Shown here: in pieces, positions 27,241-35,523 of the stretch | How the letters are laid out: each line of letters starts with the position of its first letter | Numbering within the stretch: the first letter of the stretch is position 1 | Assembly: GCA_963732365.1 (NCBI GenBank) | Contig: CAVSZC010000001.1 | Location: 248,001-312,000, forward strand | Length of the DNA stretch: 64,000 bases | From: SR-FBR-E99 sp963732365 | Lineage (GTDB): Bacteria > Bacteroidota > Bacteroidia > Bacteroidales > VadinHA17 | Direction: 5' to 3' | Program-made: the position numbers and the translations under genes | The notes under the pieces: model-generated | Told to the model about the DNA's origin: nothing | Databases searched by the model: none | Seen by the model: the letters and a program-made list of their open reading frames with translations, nothing else

Positions 27241-27432
27241 CTATGCAAGTCTTACATTAACGGCATTTAAACCTTTTTTTCCTTCCTGCAGATCAAACGT
27301 TACTTCGTCATTCTCACGGATCCTGTCTTTAAGACCTGATGAATGTACAAAATACTCTTTTGATGAGTTGGCATCCTTGATGAATCCGAATCCTTTTGAT
27401 TCATTGAAAAACTTAACAATTCCTTTATTCAT
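27241..27432 (-). CDS. Cold-shock-domain nucleic-acid-binding protein
   Basis: 63 residues, a complete single cold-shock domain: GIVKFFNESKGFGFIKD with RNP1 (KGFGFI) and RNP2 as YFVHSS. Small cytoplasmic OB-fold RNA chaperone, involved in melting RNA secondary structure and in adaptation to cold or stationary phase. It forms a complete single-gene unit with a consensus promoter at 27456-27486 and a terminator at 27184-27212. Confidence 0.95.
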   Translation of the reverse strand: MNKGIVKFFNESKGFGFIKDANSSKEYFVHSSGLKDRIRENDEVTFDLQEGKKGLNAVNVRLA

Positions 27433-27455
27433 TACAAATTAATTTGATTATGGCG

Positions 27456-27486
27456 CAAAGGTAAAGTCTATTCTTTAATTTCCAAC
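27456..27486 (-). promoter_or_regulatory. Consensus promoter of the cold-shock gene
   Basis: Reading the minus strand, TTG (27485-27483), 19 bases, then TACCTTTG (27463-27456) matches the Bacteroidota sigma-ABfr promoter. The -7 box ends 23 bases before the start codon at 27432. Confidence 0.7.
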
Positions 27487-27550
27487 CTTTTGCAGCTAAT
27501 ATTATTGATTATTATTATTTTTTTGATTTCCATGGCCTGTCTGAGAGAAT

Positions 27551-28996
27551 TCAATTCTTCCAGAACGACCTTGTAAACAATGCAAGAATCGTGAAAATTT
27601 CAAGACGCCCGATCAGCATAAGGATCATCATAGTAACCTTGGCCACAGGATTAAAATGGCTGTAGTTTCCCATATTGCCTGATGCACCAAGCCCTGGTCC
27701 AATGCCAGCCATAGATGTTGCGCTGGCACCGGCTGATTCAACAATTGAGATACCTGATATCTGCATTATGAGGCTGCCGGCAAAGAAGATAATCAGGTAA
27801 AGGGAGATAAACACCGTCATCAGGTTTACCATTTCGTCCGGAACGTGCCTGCCGTTGAGCCTGATGGGTATTACTGCGTTGGGATGCTGAAGCCTGACGA
27901 AAGTGTTCCTCAGGTTCTTAAGAGAGATGAGGTGTCTGGCCATCTTGATCCCTCCTGTTGTTGATCCTGTACTTCCCCCAGCAAACATAAGAAGGAACAT
28001 GATGAACCACCCGATCTGAGGCCAGACCATATAGTCAGTGGTGGCAAAACCGGTACACGATATCTGTGAAACGACCTGGAAAAACGCATGTCTGAATGAC
28101 TCCTCAAAACCCCATCCGGTAGTGAAATAAAGTGTAAGCGTAACAAAAACCGCACCGGCAGTGACGAAGAAAATGTAGAACCAGAATTCGTCATTCCTTT
28201 TTATCTTGCTGTAATGCCCCTTCACCAGGTAGTAAAAAACGACATAGCTGGTGGCAGCCAGTAGCATAAAGATAGCTGCAACATACTGAATATAAGGTGA
28301 ATAATTAGCAAGGCTTGTGTTTTTGGTAGAGAAACCTCCGGTCGCCACCGAACCGAATGAATGGCAGATGCTGTCAAAGAGATCCATCCCTCCTATTGTC
28401 AGCAGAATGACTTCAGCGGCGGTAAGACTCAGGTAAGTCAGCAGTACCGTCTTTGCGATAGCTTTTGTCTTGGGAAGAATTTTCTCCTTCAATGAAGACT
28501 CAAGTGTAAAAAGCCCGTAACCTCCTACCTTTAATGTTGGGAGGATAATTATTACCAGAAGGATTATCCCAATGCCCCCTATCCAGTGAGTCATACTCCT
28601 CCAGAAGAGAATTGATTTGGGGAGCGCCTCCACGTCACTCAGTATCGAGGCCCCTGTTGTGGTGAATCCTGATGCCGTTTCAAACAGAACGTTAACGAAT
28701 CCTGGAATTTCCCGGCTGTAGAGATAAGGCAGTGTTCCTGCAAAAATAAGAGTAAGCCATCCCAGTGTCACGCTTAAATATCCCTCCTTTATTGAGACCT
28801 TGTTTGCAATTGACTTTCTGAGAAGAAGAAAAAGGATTAATCCCGGGATGAGCGTAGTCAGCGTCGAAAAGATGAAAGGAGCAACAGGTTCTGAGTAGAT
28901 GATTGCAATCGGGATACAAAGCAGGAATGAGGCCGAAGTTATTATCAGTATAATACCGACAATATTGAGAACCGAAGAGACTCTAAATAATTTCAT
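27551..28996 (-). CDS. trkH: TrkH-family potassium uptake channel subunit
   Basis: 481 residues, all membrane. The four selectivity-filter loops of the Trk/Ktr fold can be found: TASGFTTTGAS (about 86-96), SFGSVATGGFST, VSQISCTGFATT, and ATSMAGIGPGLG near the C-terminus. It mediates K+ entry across the inner membrane, normally gated by the cytoplasmic nucleotide-binding protein TrkA, which is not in this window next to it. It lies downstream of tRNA-Arg on the same strand. Confidence 0.93.
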   Translation of the reverse strand: MKLFRVSSVLNIVGIILIITSASFLLCIPIAIIYSEPVAPFIFSTLTTLIPGLILFLLLRKSIANKVSIKEGYLSVTLGWLTLIFAGTLPYLYSREIPGFVNVLFETASGFTTTGASILSDVEALPKSILFWRSMTHWIGGIGIILLVIIILPTLKVGGYGLFTLESSLKEKILPKTKAIAKTVLLTYLSLTAAEVILLTIGGMDLFDSICHSFGSVATGGFSTKNTSLANYSPYIQYVAAIFMLLAATSYVVFYYLVKGHYSKIKRNDEFWFYIFFVTAGAVFVTLTLYFTTGWGFEESFRHAFFQVVSQISCTGFATTDYMVWPQIGWFIMFLLMFAGGSTGSTTGGIKMARHLISLKNLRNTFVRLQHPNAVIPIRLNGRHVPDEMVNLMTVFISLYLIIFFAGSLIMQISGISIVESAGASATSMAGIGPGLGASGNMGNYSHFNPVAKVTMMILMLIGRLEIFTILALFTRSFWKN

Positions 28997-29060
28997 TCAA
29001 GCCTGATAATCAAAGCCCAATGATATTTAACAGGTTACAAACTGTTAATTTCATTTATTT

Positions 29061-29089
29061 ATCCGGAGGCATAATTTATACCTCCGGAT
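29061..29089. repeat. 9-bp perfect inverted repeat downstream of tRNA-Arg
   Basis: ATCCGGAGG (29061-29069) and CCTCCGGAT (29081-29089) form a strong hairpin with an 11-base A/T loop, 4 bases past the tRNA 3' end and before trkH on the minus strand. It is followed on that strand by AAATAAAT rather than Us. It probably ends or processes the tRNA transcript, although it is not a canonical terminator. Confidence 0.6.
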
Positions 29090-29093
29090 CATG

Positions 29094-29167
29094 TGATTCC
29101 GGAGCGACTCGAACGCTCGACCCACAGCTTAGAAGGCTGTTGCTCTATCCAACTGAGCTACGGAACC
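29094..29167 (-). tRNA. tRNA-Arg (anticodon TCT)
   Basis: A 74-base cloverleaf reads on the minus strand: acceptor GGTTCCG/CGGAATC, D-arm GCTC..GAGC, anticodon stem ACAGC/GCTGT with loop CTTCTAA giving anticodon TCT (reads AGA), and T-arm GAGCG-TTCGAGT-CGCTC. The discriminator is A and CCA is not encoded. It is preceded by a consensus promoter. Confidence 0.95.
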
Positions 29168-29193
29168 GGTCATGCGGTTTTTGAAAACCGCCG

Positions 29194-29223
29194 CAAATAT
29201 AATCACATTTTTTCGTTTCCCAA
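29194..29223 (-). promoter_or_regulatory. Consensus promoter of tRNA-Arg
   Basis: Minus strand TTG (29223-29221), 19 bases, TATATTTG (29201-29194): a perfect Bacteroidota promoter. Between it and the tRNA lies an 8-bp hairpin (GCGGTTTT/AAAACCGC, 29174-29191) that would form the 5' leader of the precursor. Confidence 0.75.
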
Positions 29224-29248
29224 CAGAGAATGCAGCTCAGAGACAGGG

Positions 29249-31024
29249 TCAGGCTGACTTCATCCAGTTCACCAGCCCCTTCTTTTCAATTATCTGTTTA
29301 AGTTCAGGAGGCAACGGTTCAAACCTGAAGTTTTTTTTGCCTATCAGCAGTTTCCCTTTGTCGAAATCTATTTCAACCTTGTCTCCCGGAGAGTAAGCCT
29401 CGACAGCCTCGCGGTGAACAATGAGCGGCAACCCCTGGTTTATCGAAGAGCGGTAGAAGATACGATTCACTGATTTGATTATCACTGCCTTAATACCCAG
29501 CGCTGCGAGTCCCACGGATGGGTGTTCACGCGAGCTGCCGCAGCCGAAGTTGTCTCCTGATATGATTATGTCACCTGCCGCTGCGTTTTTGTTGAACGAC
29601 GGATCAAAATCGCTGAAGAGGAGTGGCAGTATGGCCTGTGCATCGGAGCTCATGACGCTGTAAGTGTGCTTCCCGGCAAACATCTGGTCGGTATTGAGAT
29701 TGTCAACATCGGCATAGTGCCATACGTTGCCCAGTTTCCTGTTTTCTCCCTCCTTAATCACGTTTGTCTTACTCTGTGGAGCACTGAACGGAAAGACCTC
29801 CTCGCCCTTTGTCATCCTGGGGTCTGTGATGACACCCGCAATGGCGGAGGCAGCTACGGTGGCCGGTGAGGCGAGATATATTGAAGCGTCCTTGTTCCCC
29901 ATCCTCCCCAGAAAGTTACGGTTGGCTGTCGAGATGACTCTATGCCCGTTGGCCGGTATTCCCTGTCCGGTACCCAGGCACGGTCCGCATGACGGGCTGA
30001 GGATGTTTGCACCTGCCTCTATCAGATCGGTTATGATCCCCTCCCTTATAGCCTGGAGGTATATCTCTTTTGAGGCAGGGATGATGTGAAGCTGAAAGCC
30101 GGACTTTACTTTTTCTCCCTTAAGCACTGAGGCGGCGATGCGGAGGTCTTCAATCCTGCCGTTCGTGCAGGTGCCTATGAGACCCTCCTGCACCACCGTG
30201 CCTGCAACGGAGGCCACTGACCTGATGTTGTCAACATGGTGCGGTGCCGCAACAAGAGGAAACACTTTTGACAGATCGATTGAGATACGGCAATGGTATT
30301 CGGCTTCTTCATCAGCCCATACTCCTGAAGTATTCTCCCCTGTAAACTTCCGCAGAACATCGTCGCACGGGAAGACCGCATTTTTAGCACCCATCTCCGA
30401 TGCAAGGTTGGCGACGGTCATTCTCTCGCTTATGGAGAGTGATGCCACCCCCTCACCGTGGAATTCGATAGACATGTAATTGGCTCCGTCAGAACCAAGC
30501 ATGCCTATTATCCACAGCGACAGGTCTTTTGCGCTGACACCCGGCCGCAGTCGCCCCTTAAGATCGATTCTCATCGATGGAGGGACCAGGAACCATGTCT
30601 CACCACGCTTCCAGATGCCTGCTGCTTCGGTGCGGTCAATACCTGCCGCCAGAGCATTGAAAGCACCTGCGGTGCATGTGTGACTGTCGGAGCCTACGAT
30701 TATCATCCCGGGGCGTGCATGATATGACATCATCTGGTGGCATATGCCCATCCCTGAATCATAAAAGCGCTTTATCCCCTGCTCGGCAACGATATTCCTT
30801 ACATCCTGGTACTGAGTGGCAAGCTTTGCATCTGCCGGCGGGGCATTATGATCAAGCACCACTACCATCTGAGAGGGATCACTTACCTTATCCCCTCCCA
30901 TCTTCTTGAAGGTCTGGTAAATGCTCGAAGTGTTATCGTGTGTAAGGATTATATCAGGTTTTCTGAACACAACCGCTCCCTCAGGAGCATCCATAATCTT
31001 TTCAACAAATGTTCTTGGTTTCAT
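29249..31024 (-). CDS. Fused LeuC-LeuD-type dehydratase (aconitase superfamily), copy 1
   Basis: 591 residues, with the large-subunit part first (about 1-415) and the swivelling small-subunit domain after it. [4Fe-4S] ligands are C286 in GTCTNGR and C346/C349 in SCGPCLG; GSDSHTCTAGAF is the substrate-binding loop. The small domain has the DTDQMF turn and GDNFGCGSSREHPS. These enzymes isomerise hydroxy-acids such as isopropylmalate, homocitrate, citramalate or dimethylmalate. LeuC and LeuD are normally separate chains. The specificity loop after DTD (KHTYSVMSSD) is not one I can assign. No leuA or leuB is nearby. It follows copy 2 by 14 bases. Confidence 0.87.
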   Translation of the reverse strand: MKPRTFVEKIMDAPEGAVVFRKPDIILTHDNTSSIYQTFKKMGGDKVSDPSQMVVVLDHNAPPADAKLATQYQDVRNIVAEQGIKRFYDSGMGICHQMMSYHARPGMIIVGSDSHTCTAGAFNALAAGIDRTEAAGIWKRGETWFLVPPSMRIDLKGRLRPGVSAKDLSLWIIGMLGSDGANYMSIEFHGEGVASLSISERMTVANLASEMGAKNAVFPCDDVLRKFTGENTSGVWADEEAEYHCRISIDLSKVFPLVAAPHHVDNIRSVASVAGTVVQEGLIGTCTNGRIEDLRIAASVLKGEKVKSGFQLHIIPASKEIYLQAIREGIITDLIEAGANILSPSCGPCLGTGQGIPANGHRVISTANRNFLGRMGNKDASIYLASPATVAASAIAGVITDPRMTKGEEVFPFSAPQSKTNVIKEGENRKLGNVWHYADVDNLNTDQMFAGKHTYSVMSSDAQAILPLLFSDFDPSFNKNAAAGDIIISGDNFGCGSSREHPSVGLAALGIKAVIIKSVNRIFYRSSINQGLPLIVHREAVEAYSPGDKVEIDFDKGKLLIGKKNFRFEPLPPELKQIIEKKGLVNWMKSA

Positions 31025-31038
31025 GATCTTTAATGAAG

Positions 31039-32859
31039 TTATTGTATTCTGCCGAGCAGTCCGCCCTTAATGTATATTTCATACTGTGCATCATAGAACG
31101 GATTGACAGTCGTTCTGAGACCGTTGCGTTCATTGGTCACGTCACCTGTGACAAGGTTAACCGTTATTATATCCTTGTCTTTAAGGTCTATCTCTGCGAA
31201 TGAATTGTATGTCAGTACCGGGAAAGCTGCGTTGATGGCATTACGTTCGTAAATTGCCCCGAATGAGCGGGCGATGATGGCCTGTATCCCGAGTGAGATA
31301 AAGCAGTCCACAGCCTGCTGGCGTGAGCTTCCGCTCCCGAAGTTTTTTCCCGTGACGATGATATCTCCGGGTTGGGCCATTTTGGCAAAATCGCGGTATC
31401 CCTCGAGGTTATCGAAAGCATACTGACCCATCTCCCCGGTTTCGGTTATGGCGAGGTAGCGGTTATGGAAGATCATGTCAGTGTCAATATTGTCGCGCTC
31501 AATGATCCATGCCCTGCCCCTGACAATGGTGGCCCTTTCTCCTGGGGCACTATGAGGCTTGCCTGTTGCCGGGATCTGCTGAGGCTTCGTTTTCACAAAC
31601 TCAACCGGAGCAGCGGGTATTTTGTCAGGCGTTGTAATATAGCCTGCCACTGCGGAGGCAGCGACGACGGCGGGTGAAGCAAGGTATACGTTTCCCTGTC
31701 CCTGTTTGCCCGGGAAGTTACGGTTGCCTGTGCTTACCGTTATCTCTCCTTTGCCGTTCTGCCCCACCTGTCCTGCTGCGCACCCTGCACAACCAGCATT
31801 GGAGACAAGTGCACCTGCACTTTTAAATACCTCCAGAAGCCCTTCAGCAAGACAATCGTTCCATACAACATCTGTTGCAGGGACGATCTTAAGAACTACC
31901 CCGGGGGCTACTTTCTTTCCTCTGAGTATCGCGGCCGTCATGCGCATATCTTCAATCCTCCCGTTGGTACAGCTGCCTATGAAGGCCGAGTCTATCCGCG
32001 TCAGGGGAAGGTCGCTGACAGATACCGCATCATGAGGTTCGCCGGGGCGTGAGGCCATAGGCTTGAATGTTGTCACATCAATATCAGCAGTCAGCTCATA
32101 GGTCGCATCACCGTCGGCAAAGACAGGCTCAAAGGGCTTGAGGGCCCTGCTGCGGCAATAGCTGATGATCTCCTCTGAAGGGGGGAAGAGTATTATAATA
32201 GCTCCCATCTCTGTTGCCATGGAAGCAATGGTGATCCGCTCGTCGAGTGTCATTCTCTCTGCTGATTTTCCGTACAGCTCAATGCTGTAGCCCAGTAGCG
32301 TATTGGCCCCGTAGATACTGAGAAGGTTCAGAATGACATCCTTAGCACTCACCTCAGCGGGGAGCTCTCCCTTGAGGTTTATCCTGACAGAGGCCGGAAC
32401 CTTGAACCATACTTTGCCGTTGTTCCATGCAGCAGCTATGTCCATGTCACCCATCCCCTGTCCGAATGCCCCCACTGCTCCCAGTATGTTGGCATGTGAG
32501 TCTGTTGAGACAGCAGTGGCGCCCGGCCAGACATAGCCTTCATCAATCAGCAGGTGGGTACCTATCCCGGCATTGATATCATAGACCCTGATATCATTGG
32601 CGCGGGCATACTGCCTGCAGATATGCTGGTTAACAGCATATTTTTGGTCAGAGCCGGTCGGGTTGCAGTCAAAGGTAAAAAGGGTCCTTGCAGGGTCATC
32701 GACCCTGAGGCCGAAGTCGTTCAGGTTCTTGACGACATTGGCGCCGCCAAAGTCCCTTGCAGCACGGGCATCAATGACTATATCAACTATGTCGCCGGGC
32801 TTAACGGTCTCATATTTCGAGTGAGCTGCAATTATCTTTTCAGTTATCGTCATTCCCAT
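31039..32859 (-). CDS. Fused LeuC-LeuD-type dehydratase (aconitase superfamily), copy 2
   Basis: 606 residues, large-subunit domain (about 1-420) fused to a LeuD-like domain. Iron-sulfur ligands are C297 (GSCTNGR) and C357/C360 (GCAGCAAG). STDSHANILGAVGAF replaces the usual SDSHTxTxGAFG, and GTHLLIDEGY precedes it. The small domain has DTDMIFHNRYLAITE and GKNFGSGSSRQQA. It is clearly diverged from copy 1, so this is not a recent duplication; the pair probably act on different acids or steps. First gene of the two-gene unit; a -7 box lies 31 bases upstream. Substrate not determined. Confidence 0.87.
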   Translation of the reverse strand: MGMTITEKIIAAHSKYETVKPGDIVDIVIDARAARDFGGANVVKNLNDFGLRVDDPARTLFTFDCNPTGSDQKYAVNQHICRQYARANDIRVYDINAGIGTHLLIDEGYVWPGATAVSTDSHANILGAVGAFGQGMGDMDIAAAWNNGKVWFKVPASVRINLKGELPAEVSAKDVILNLLSIYGANTLLGYSIELYGKSAERMTLDERITIASMATEMGAIIILFPPSEEIISYCRSRALKPFEPVFADGDATYELTADIDVTTFKPMASRPGEPHDAVSVSDLPLTRIDSAFIGSCTNGRIEDMRMTAAILRGKKVAPGVVLKIVPATDVVWNDCLAEGLLEVFKSAGALVSNAGCAGCAAGQVGQNGKGEITVSTGNRNFPGKQGQGNVYLASPAVVAASAVAGYITTPDKIPAAPVEFVKTKPQQIPATGKPHSAPGERATIVRGRAWIIERDNIDTDMIFHNRYLAITETGEMGQYAFDNLEGYRDFAKMAQPGDIIVTGKNFGSGSSRQQAVDCFISLGIQAIIARSFGAIYERNAINAAFPVLTYNSFAEIDLKDKDIITVNLVTGDVTNERNGLRTTVNPFYDAQYEIYIKGGLLGRIQ

Positions 32860-32889
32860 AATCAGAGTGTTGTTTTATTGATAGCATGA

Positions 32890-32897
32890 CAAATTTA
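32890..32897 (-). promoter_or_regulatory. Putative -7 box for the dehydratase pair
   Basis: Minus strand TAAATTTG matches TAnnTTTG and lies 31 bases before the start codon at 32859. There is no TTG at the expected 19-20 base distance. Confidence 0.4.
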
Positions 32898-33004
32898 GCA
32901 TTACAATTCCTTTTTAAGGATGCCAAAAATCATATCCCCGTCAAATGATTCTGCAGGCAACCCCTGCTGTTCAGTGCCGGGAAGGAAGCCGATACCGAGA
33001 AGAT

Positions 33005-33853
33005 CTATGACAGATACTGGGCCCGGTAGTCACGGGCTGACATCCCGGCGTGTTTGCGAAACTGTTTATTGAAGTTCGATACTGTGGCAAAACCGCACTC
33101 AAATACAATCTCATTTATCTGGTGGTCTGTCTCGCGAAGGAGGTAGCACGCCTTGTTGGTCCTCACCTGGTTGACATAATCAACGAAGCCGCTGCCGGTA
33201 TTGCGCGAGAAGAAGCGGCTGAATGAATGTGGGCTCATCTTTACTATCCCTGCAACCTCTGTCACCGGGATATGCCTGTAAAAGTTCTCCCTGACGAAGG
33301 TGCATACATCGGTCAGCCGACTGTCTTTTATCTCCCTCGCTCCGGCAGAGATCTCCCCGGAGAGAAACTCATACTTGTCTGCCGAGCACAGTACCTCAAG
33401 GAGTTGGAAGAGGCTGACCATCTTTTTCATTCCGGTTGCGGTGAGCATGCTTCTCATCGGCCCCTCCGCAGCCCGCCCGGTCTCTGCCGTAAAGGCAATG
33501 CCGCGGGAGGCATCGGCGAGAAGCTTCCTGAGCCTGGCCGTTTCAAACTGTGAGAGAAGAGGTTCGCCAATCGATTCACGCCTGAAATGGCACAAAATGG
33601 CATGTTTGCCATTTGCCTGATCATCATCACGGTAGAAGTTCCACAGATGTTTGAGATCAGGGCCGAACACAACCATGTCATAGTGATCGAAGAGCTCAAC
33701 AGAGTCGCCCGCCACCCGTGTGCCGTTTCCTGTAATATTTAAAACGATCTCATATTCAGGATGAAGATGGAGAAAACTGCTCTCATTGTCGACCCATTCG
33801 ACCCTGAAGCCTGACCCGTCATCATGCCTGATGCTTATAATTTCAGGTATCAT
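33005..33853 (-). CDS. AraC-family transcriptional regulator
   Basis: 282 residues. The N-terminal half is a cupin-like sensor domain (HLHPEYEIVLNITGNGTRVAGD, about 26-48). The C-terminal ~100 residues contain two helix-turn-helix motifs: VTEVAGIVKMSPHSFSRFFSRNTG and QINEIVFECGFATVSNFNKQFRKHAGMSARDYR, diagnostic of AraC/XylS regulators. Such cupin-AraC proteins usually respond to sugars or sugar acids. It lies downstream of nothing obvious and could govern the adjacent dehydratase genes or a distant locus. Divergent from the cyclophilin gene with a 102-base gap. Confidence 0.92.
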   Translation of the reverse strand: MIPEIISIRHDDGSGFRVEWVDNESSFLHLHPEYEIVLNITGNGTRVAGDSVELFDHYDMVVFGPDLKHLWNFYRDDDQANGKHAILCHFRRESIGEPLLSQFETARLRKLLADASRGIAFTAETGRAAEGPMRSMLTATGMKKMVSLFQLLEVLCSADKYEFLSGEISAGAREIKDSRLTDVCTFVRENFYRHIPVTEVAGIVKMSPHSFSRFFSRNTGSGFVDYVNQVRTNKACYLLRETDHQINEIVFECGFATVSNFNKQFRKHAGMSARDYRAQYLS

Positions 33854-33955
33854 AGGAGAAAATTATTAGTCCTTTTCCGAAAAACTCCGATAATCTCAAT
33901 AAAAATAGAAAATCCCGCGGATTATTACTAATATAGGGATCATAAATGATTTAAA

Positions 33956-34528
33956 ATGAAAAGATATTTATTTCTTGCCCTGATTGCGACAATGACGCTG
34001 ATGATGTCATGCCGGGGAAACCCGAAGGTAGTGATTGAAACCTCTATGGGCGATATCGAGGCGGAGTTGTTTCATATGGAGGCTCCTGCCACCGTTGCCA
34101 ACTTCCTCTTTTATGTCGATAACGGGATGTATGATAACAGCTGTTTTTACAGGGTGGTAAGGGATGACAATCAGCCAAATGACAGCATAAGGATTGCGGT
34201 AATACAGGGTGGCAGATACAATGAAGAGACAGACACCATCTCTCCTGTTGTGCATGAGAGGACAGATGTCACAGGCATAAGACACCTTGACGGAACCATT
34301 TCGATGGCACGATGGCATCCGGGTACAGCTACGTCAGAGTTCTTCATCACCGTCGGAGACCAGCCGGCGCTGGATGCAGGCGGCATGAGAAACAGTGATG
34401 GCCAGGGCTTCGCCGCCTTCGGCAGAATAACAGGAGGCATGGAAGTGGTGAGGAAGATCCATTCAATAAATGCGCCGCGGCAATATCTTGCAGATACCAT
34501 CCCCATCAGGAGGATTTACAGGAAATGA
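33956..34528 (+). CDS. Cyclophilin-type peptidyl-prolyl isomerase lipoprotein
   Basis: 190 residues. A lipoprotein signal (KRYLFLALIATMTLMMSCRG) places the cysteine at about 19. The cyclophilin core follows: VVIETSMGDIEAELF, APATVANFLFYVDNGMYDNSCFYRV, then SEFFITVGDQPALD and FAAFGRITGGMEVVRKI. It would catalyse prolyl cis-trans isomerisation to help protein folding in the periplasm, tethered to a membrane. It ends 22 bases before a T-rich hairpin terminator. Confidence 0.92.
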   Translation: MKRYLFLALIATMTLMMSCRGNPKVVIETSMGDIEAELFHMEAPATVANFLFYVDNGMYDNSCFYRVVRDDNQPNDSIRIAVIQGGRYNEETDTISPVVHERTDVTGIRHLDGTISMARWHPGTATSEFFITVGDQPALDAGGMRNSDGQGFAAFGRITGGMEVVRKIHSINAPRQYLADTIPIRRIYRK

Positions 34529-34550
34529 CCGGCACCTTATCTGCATCTTA

Positions 34551-34570
34551 ACCCGCCGGGTGTTTTTTTT
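34551..34570 (+). terminator. Terminator after the cyclophilin gene
   Basis: ACCC-GCC-GGGT forms a short GC stem (34551-34561), followed after a G by eight Ts (34563-34570). It separates the cyclophilin transcript from the promoter at 34580. Confidence 0.6.
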
Positions 34571-34579
34571 CCGCTTAAA

Positions 34580-34611
34580 TTTGGAAAAAGAAAGAATTAA
34601 TATTATATTTG
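34580..34611 (+). promoter_or_regulatory. Consensus promoter of the structured RNA / BioG leader
   Basis: TTTG (34580-34583), 20 bases, TATATTTG (34604-34611): a full match to the Bacteroidota promoter. The predicted start at about 34617 is 9-10 bases before the first arm of a long inverted repeat. Confidence 0.7.
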
Positions 34612-34617
34612 TTGATA

Positions 34618-34806
34618 GCTAATGCTAAAAAGAGGAGAGTAAGGGTTACTTGTGGGAATCAATAGGATTGTATTGCAGACATTGACTTTCACATGGACCT
34701 ATTGGCTGACTACCGTAGGTCACTTCCTTTTATCAGACAGTAGATTCCGGGATTATCTCAAAAGCCCGTTCCTTAAAGTACCACATTAACCCTCTCCTCT
34801 TTTTTC
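34618..34806 (+). ncRNA. Structured ~190-nt RNA with long closing stem (6S-like candidate, or BioG leader)
   Basis: AAAAAGAGGAGAG (34627-34639) pairs perfectly with CTCTCCTCTTTTT (34792-34804). The stem continues past a 4-base bulge as GGTTA/TAACC (34644-34648 with 34787-34791) and then GTGG/CCAC (34652-34655 with 34781-34784). The 5' arm begins about 10 bases after a predicted transcription start, and the 3' arm ends in a U-rich run (TTTTTTCTTTT), so the stem doubles as a terminator. Inside, CAATAGG/CCTATTG forms a further hairpin and CGGG/CCCG another. Size, rod-like closing stem and no reading frame fit 6S RNA (a distinct 6S-Flavo form is known in this phylum), but I cannot confirm family membership. 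The start codon of the BioG-like gene is 15 bases downstream, so an attenuator leader is the alternative. Confidence 0.5.
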
Positions 34807-34820
34807 TTTTCTGCAAGCCG

Positions 34821-35522
34821 ATGAAAACCTTCCTGCGCCGATTTGAGAATAACAGAGATCTGATAATTCTTTTTGGTACGTGGGGCATCGATGAAAAGGC
34901 CTTCTCAAACCTGTGCACCGACAGGTTTGATTTCATACTCTTTTATAACTATTCGGCTGACGAGCCTCTCATCCTTCCCGAGATGAAGACTTACAGGCGT
35001 GTCACGGTCATCGGATGGTCACTGGGTGTCTGGGCAGCGGAGTTTTACAGTCGCAGGATGGGCATCAGGCCTGATCTTACCATAGCCATAAACGGTACCC
35101 CGGTGGCTGCAGATGACCACTATGGCGTGCCTCTGAAGATCTTTGAGGCTACCCTGAACAACATCACCAATTACAGCATGGCGAAGTTCTACCTCAGAGT
35201 CTTCGGCAACAAAAGCTCTTTTGAACGGAACAGGCCTATCATTCCCTCCCGCTCCGTCAAATCGCTCCATGATGAGCTCAGATGGATATATAACAGGATG
35301 ATGGAACCGGTACAGACTGGCTTTGTATGGGATTACTCGCTTATAGGGACAGAAGACAGGGTTTTCAGGGCATCAAATCTTATCAGCTACTGGAACATGC
35401 ATCCGGAGACAAGGCAGATAATCGTTGAGAGTCCTCACTACCTGTTTGATAACTGGGAGACACTCGATGAGCTTATCAGGTATGTAAGACGCCATCGTCT
35501 CTCCCCTTTCCGCAACAAATAA
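34821..35522 (+). CDS. bioG: BioG-like (DUF452) alpha/beta hydrolase, pimeloyl-ACP methyl esterase type
   Basis: 233 residues. DLIILFGTWGIDEKAF near the start, TVIGWSLGVWAAEFY (nucleophile serine in GWSLG, about residue 75) and the late ESPHYLFDNW (His) outline the Ser-Asp-His hydrolase of the BioG/DUF452 family. BioG removes the methyl group from pimeloyl-ACP methyl ester, the last step before the biotin ring is made, in place of BioH. In many Bacteroidota the gene lies in the bio operon or is fused to bioC; here it stands alone behind a structured leader. Substrate assignment is by family only. Confidence 0.75.
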   Translation: MKTFLRRFENNRDLIILFGTWGIDEKAFSNLCTDRFDFILFYNYSADEPLILPEMKTYRRVTVIGWSLGVWAAEFYSRRMGIRPDLTIAINGTPVAADDHYGVPLKIFEATLNNITNYSMAKFYLRVFGNKSSFERNRPIIPSRSVKSLHDELRWIYNRMMEPVQTGFVWDYSLIGTEDRVFRASNLISYWNMHPETRQIIVESPHYLFDNWETLDELIRYVRRHRLSPFRNK

Positions 35523-35523
35523 T

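Noticed and set aside
27224..27442. 72-codon plus-strand frame opposite the cold-shock gene
   Set aside because: The minus-strand frame encodes a complete cold-shock domain with promoter and terminator.
34618..34806. tmRNA, SRP RNA or RNase P RNA
   Set aside because: Too short for RNase P, no tag frame or tRNA-like ends for tmRNA, and no SRP Alu/GNAR core seen; 6S-like or leader remains.
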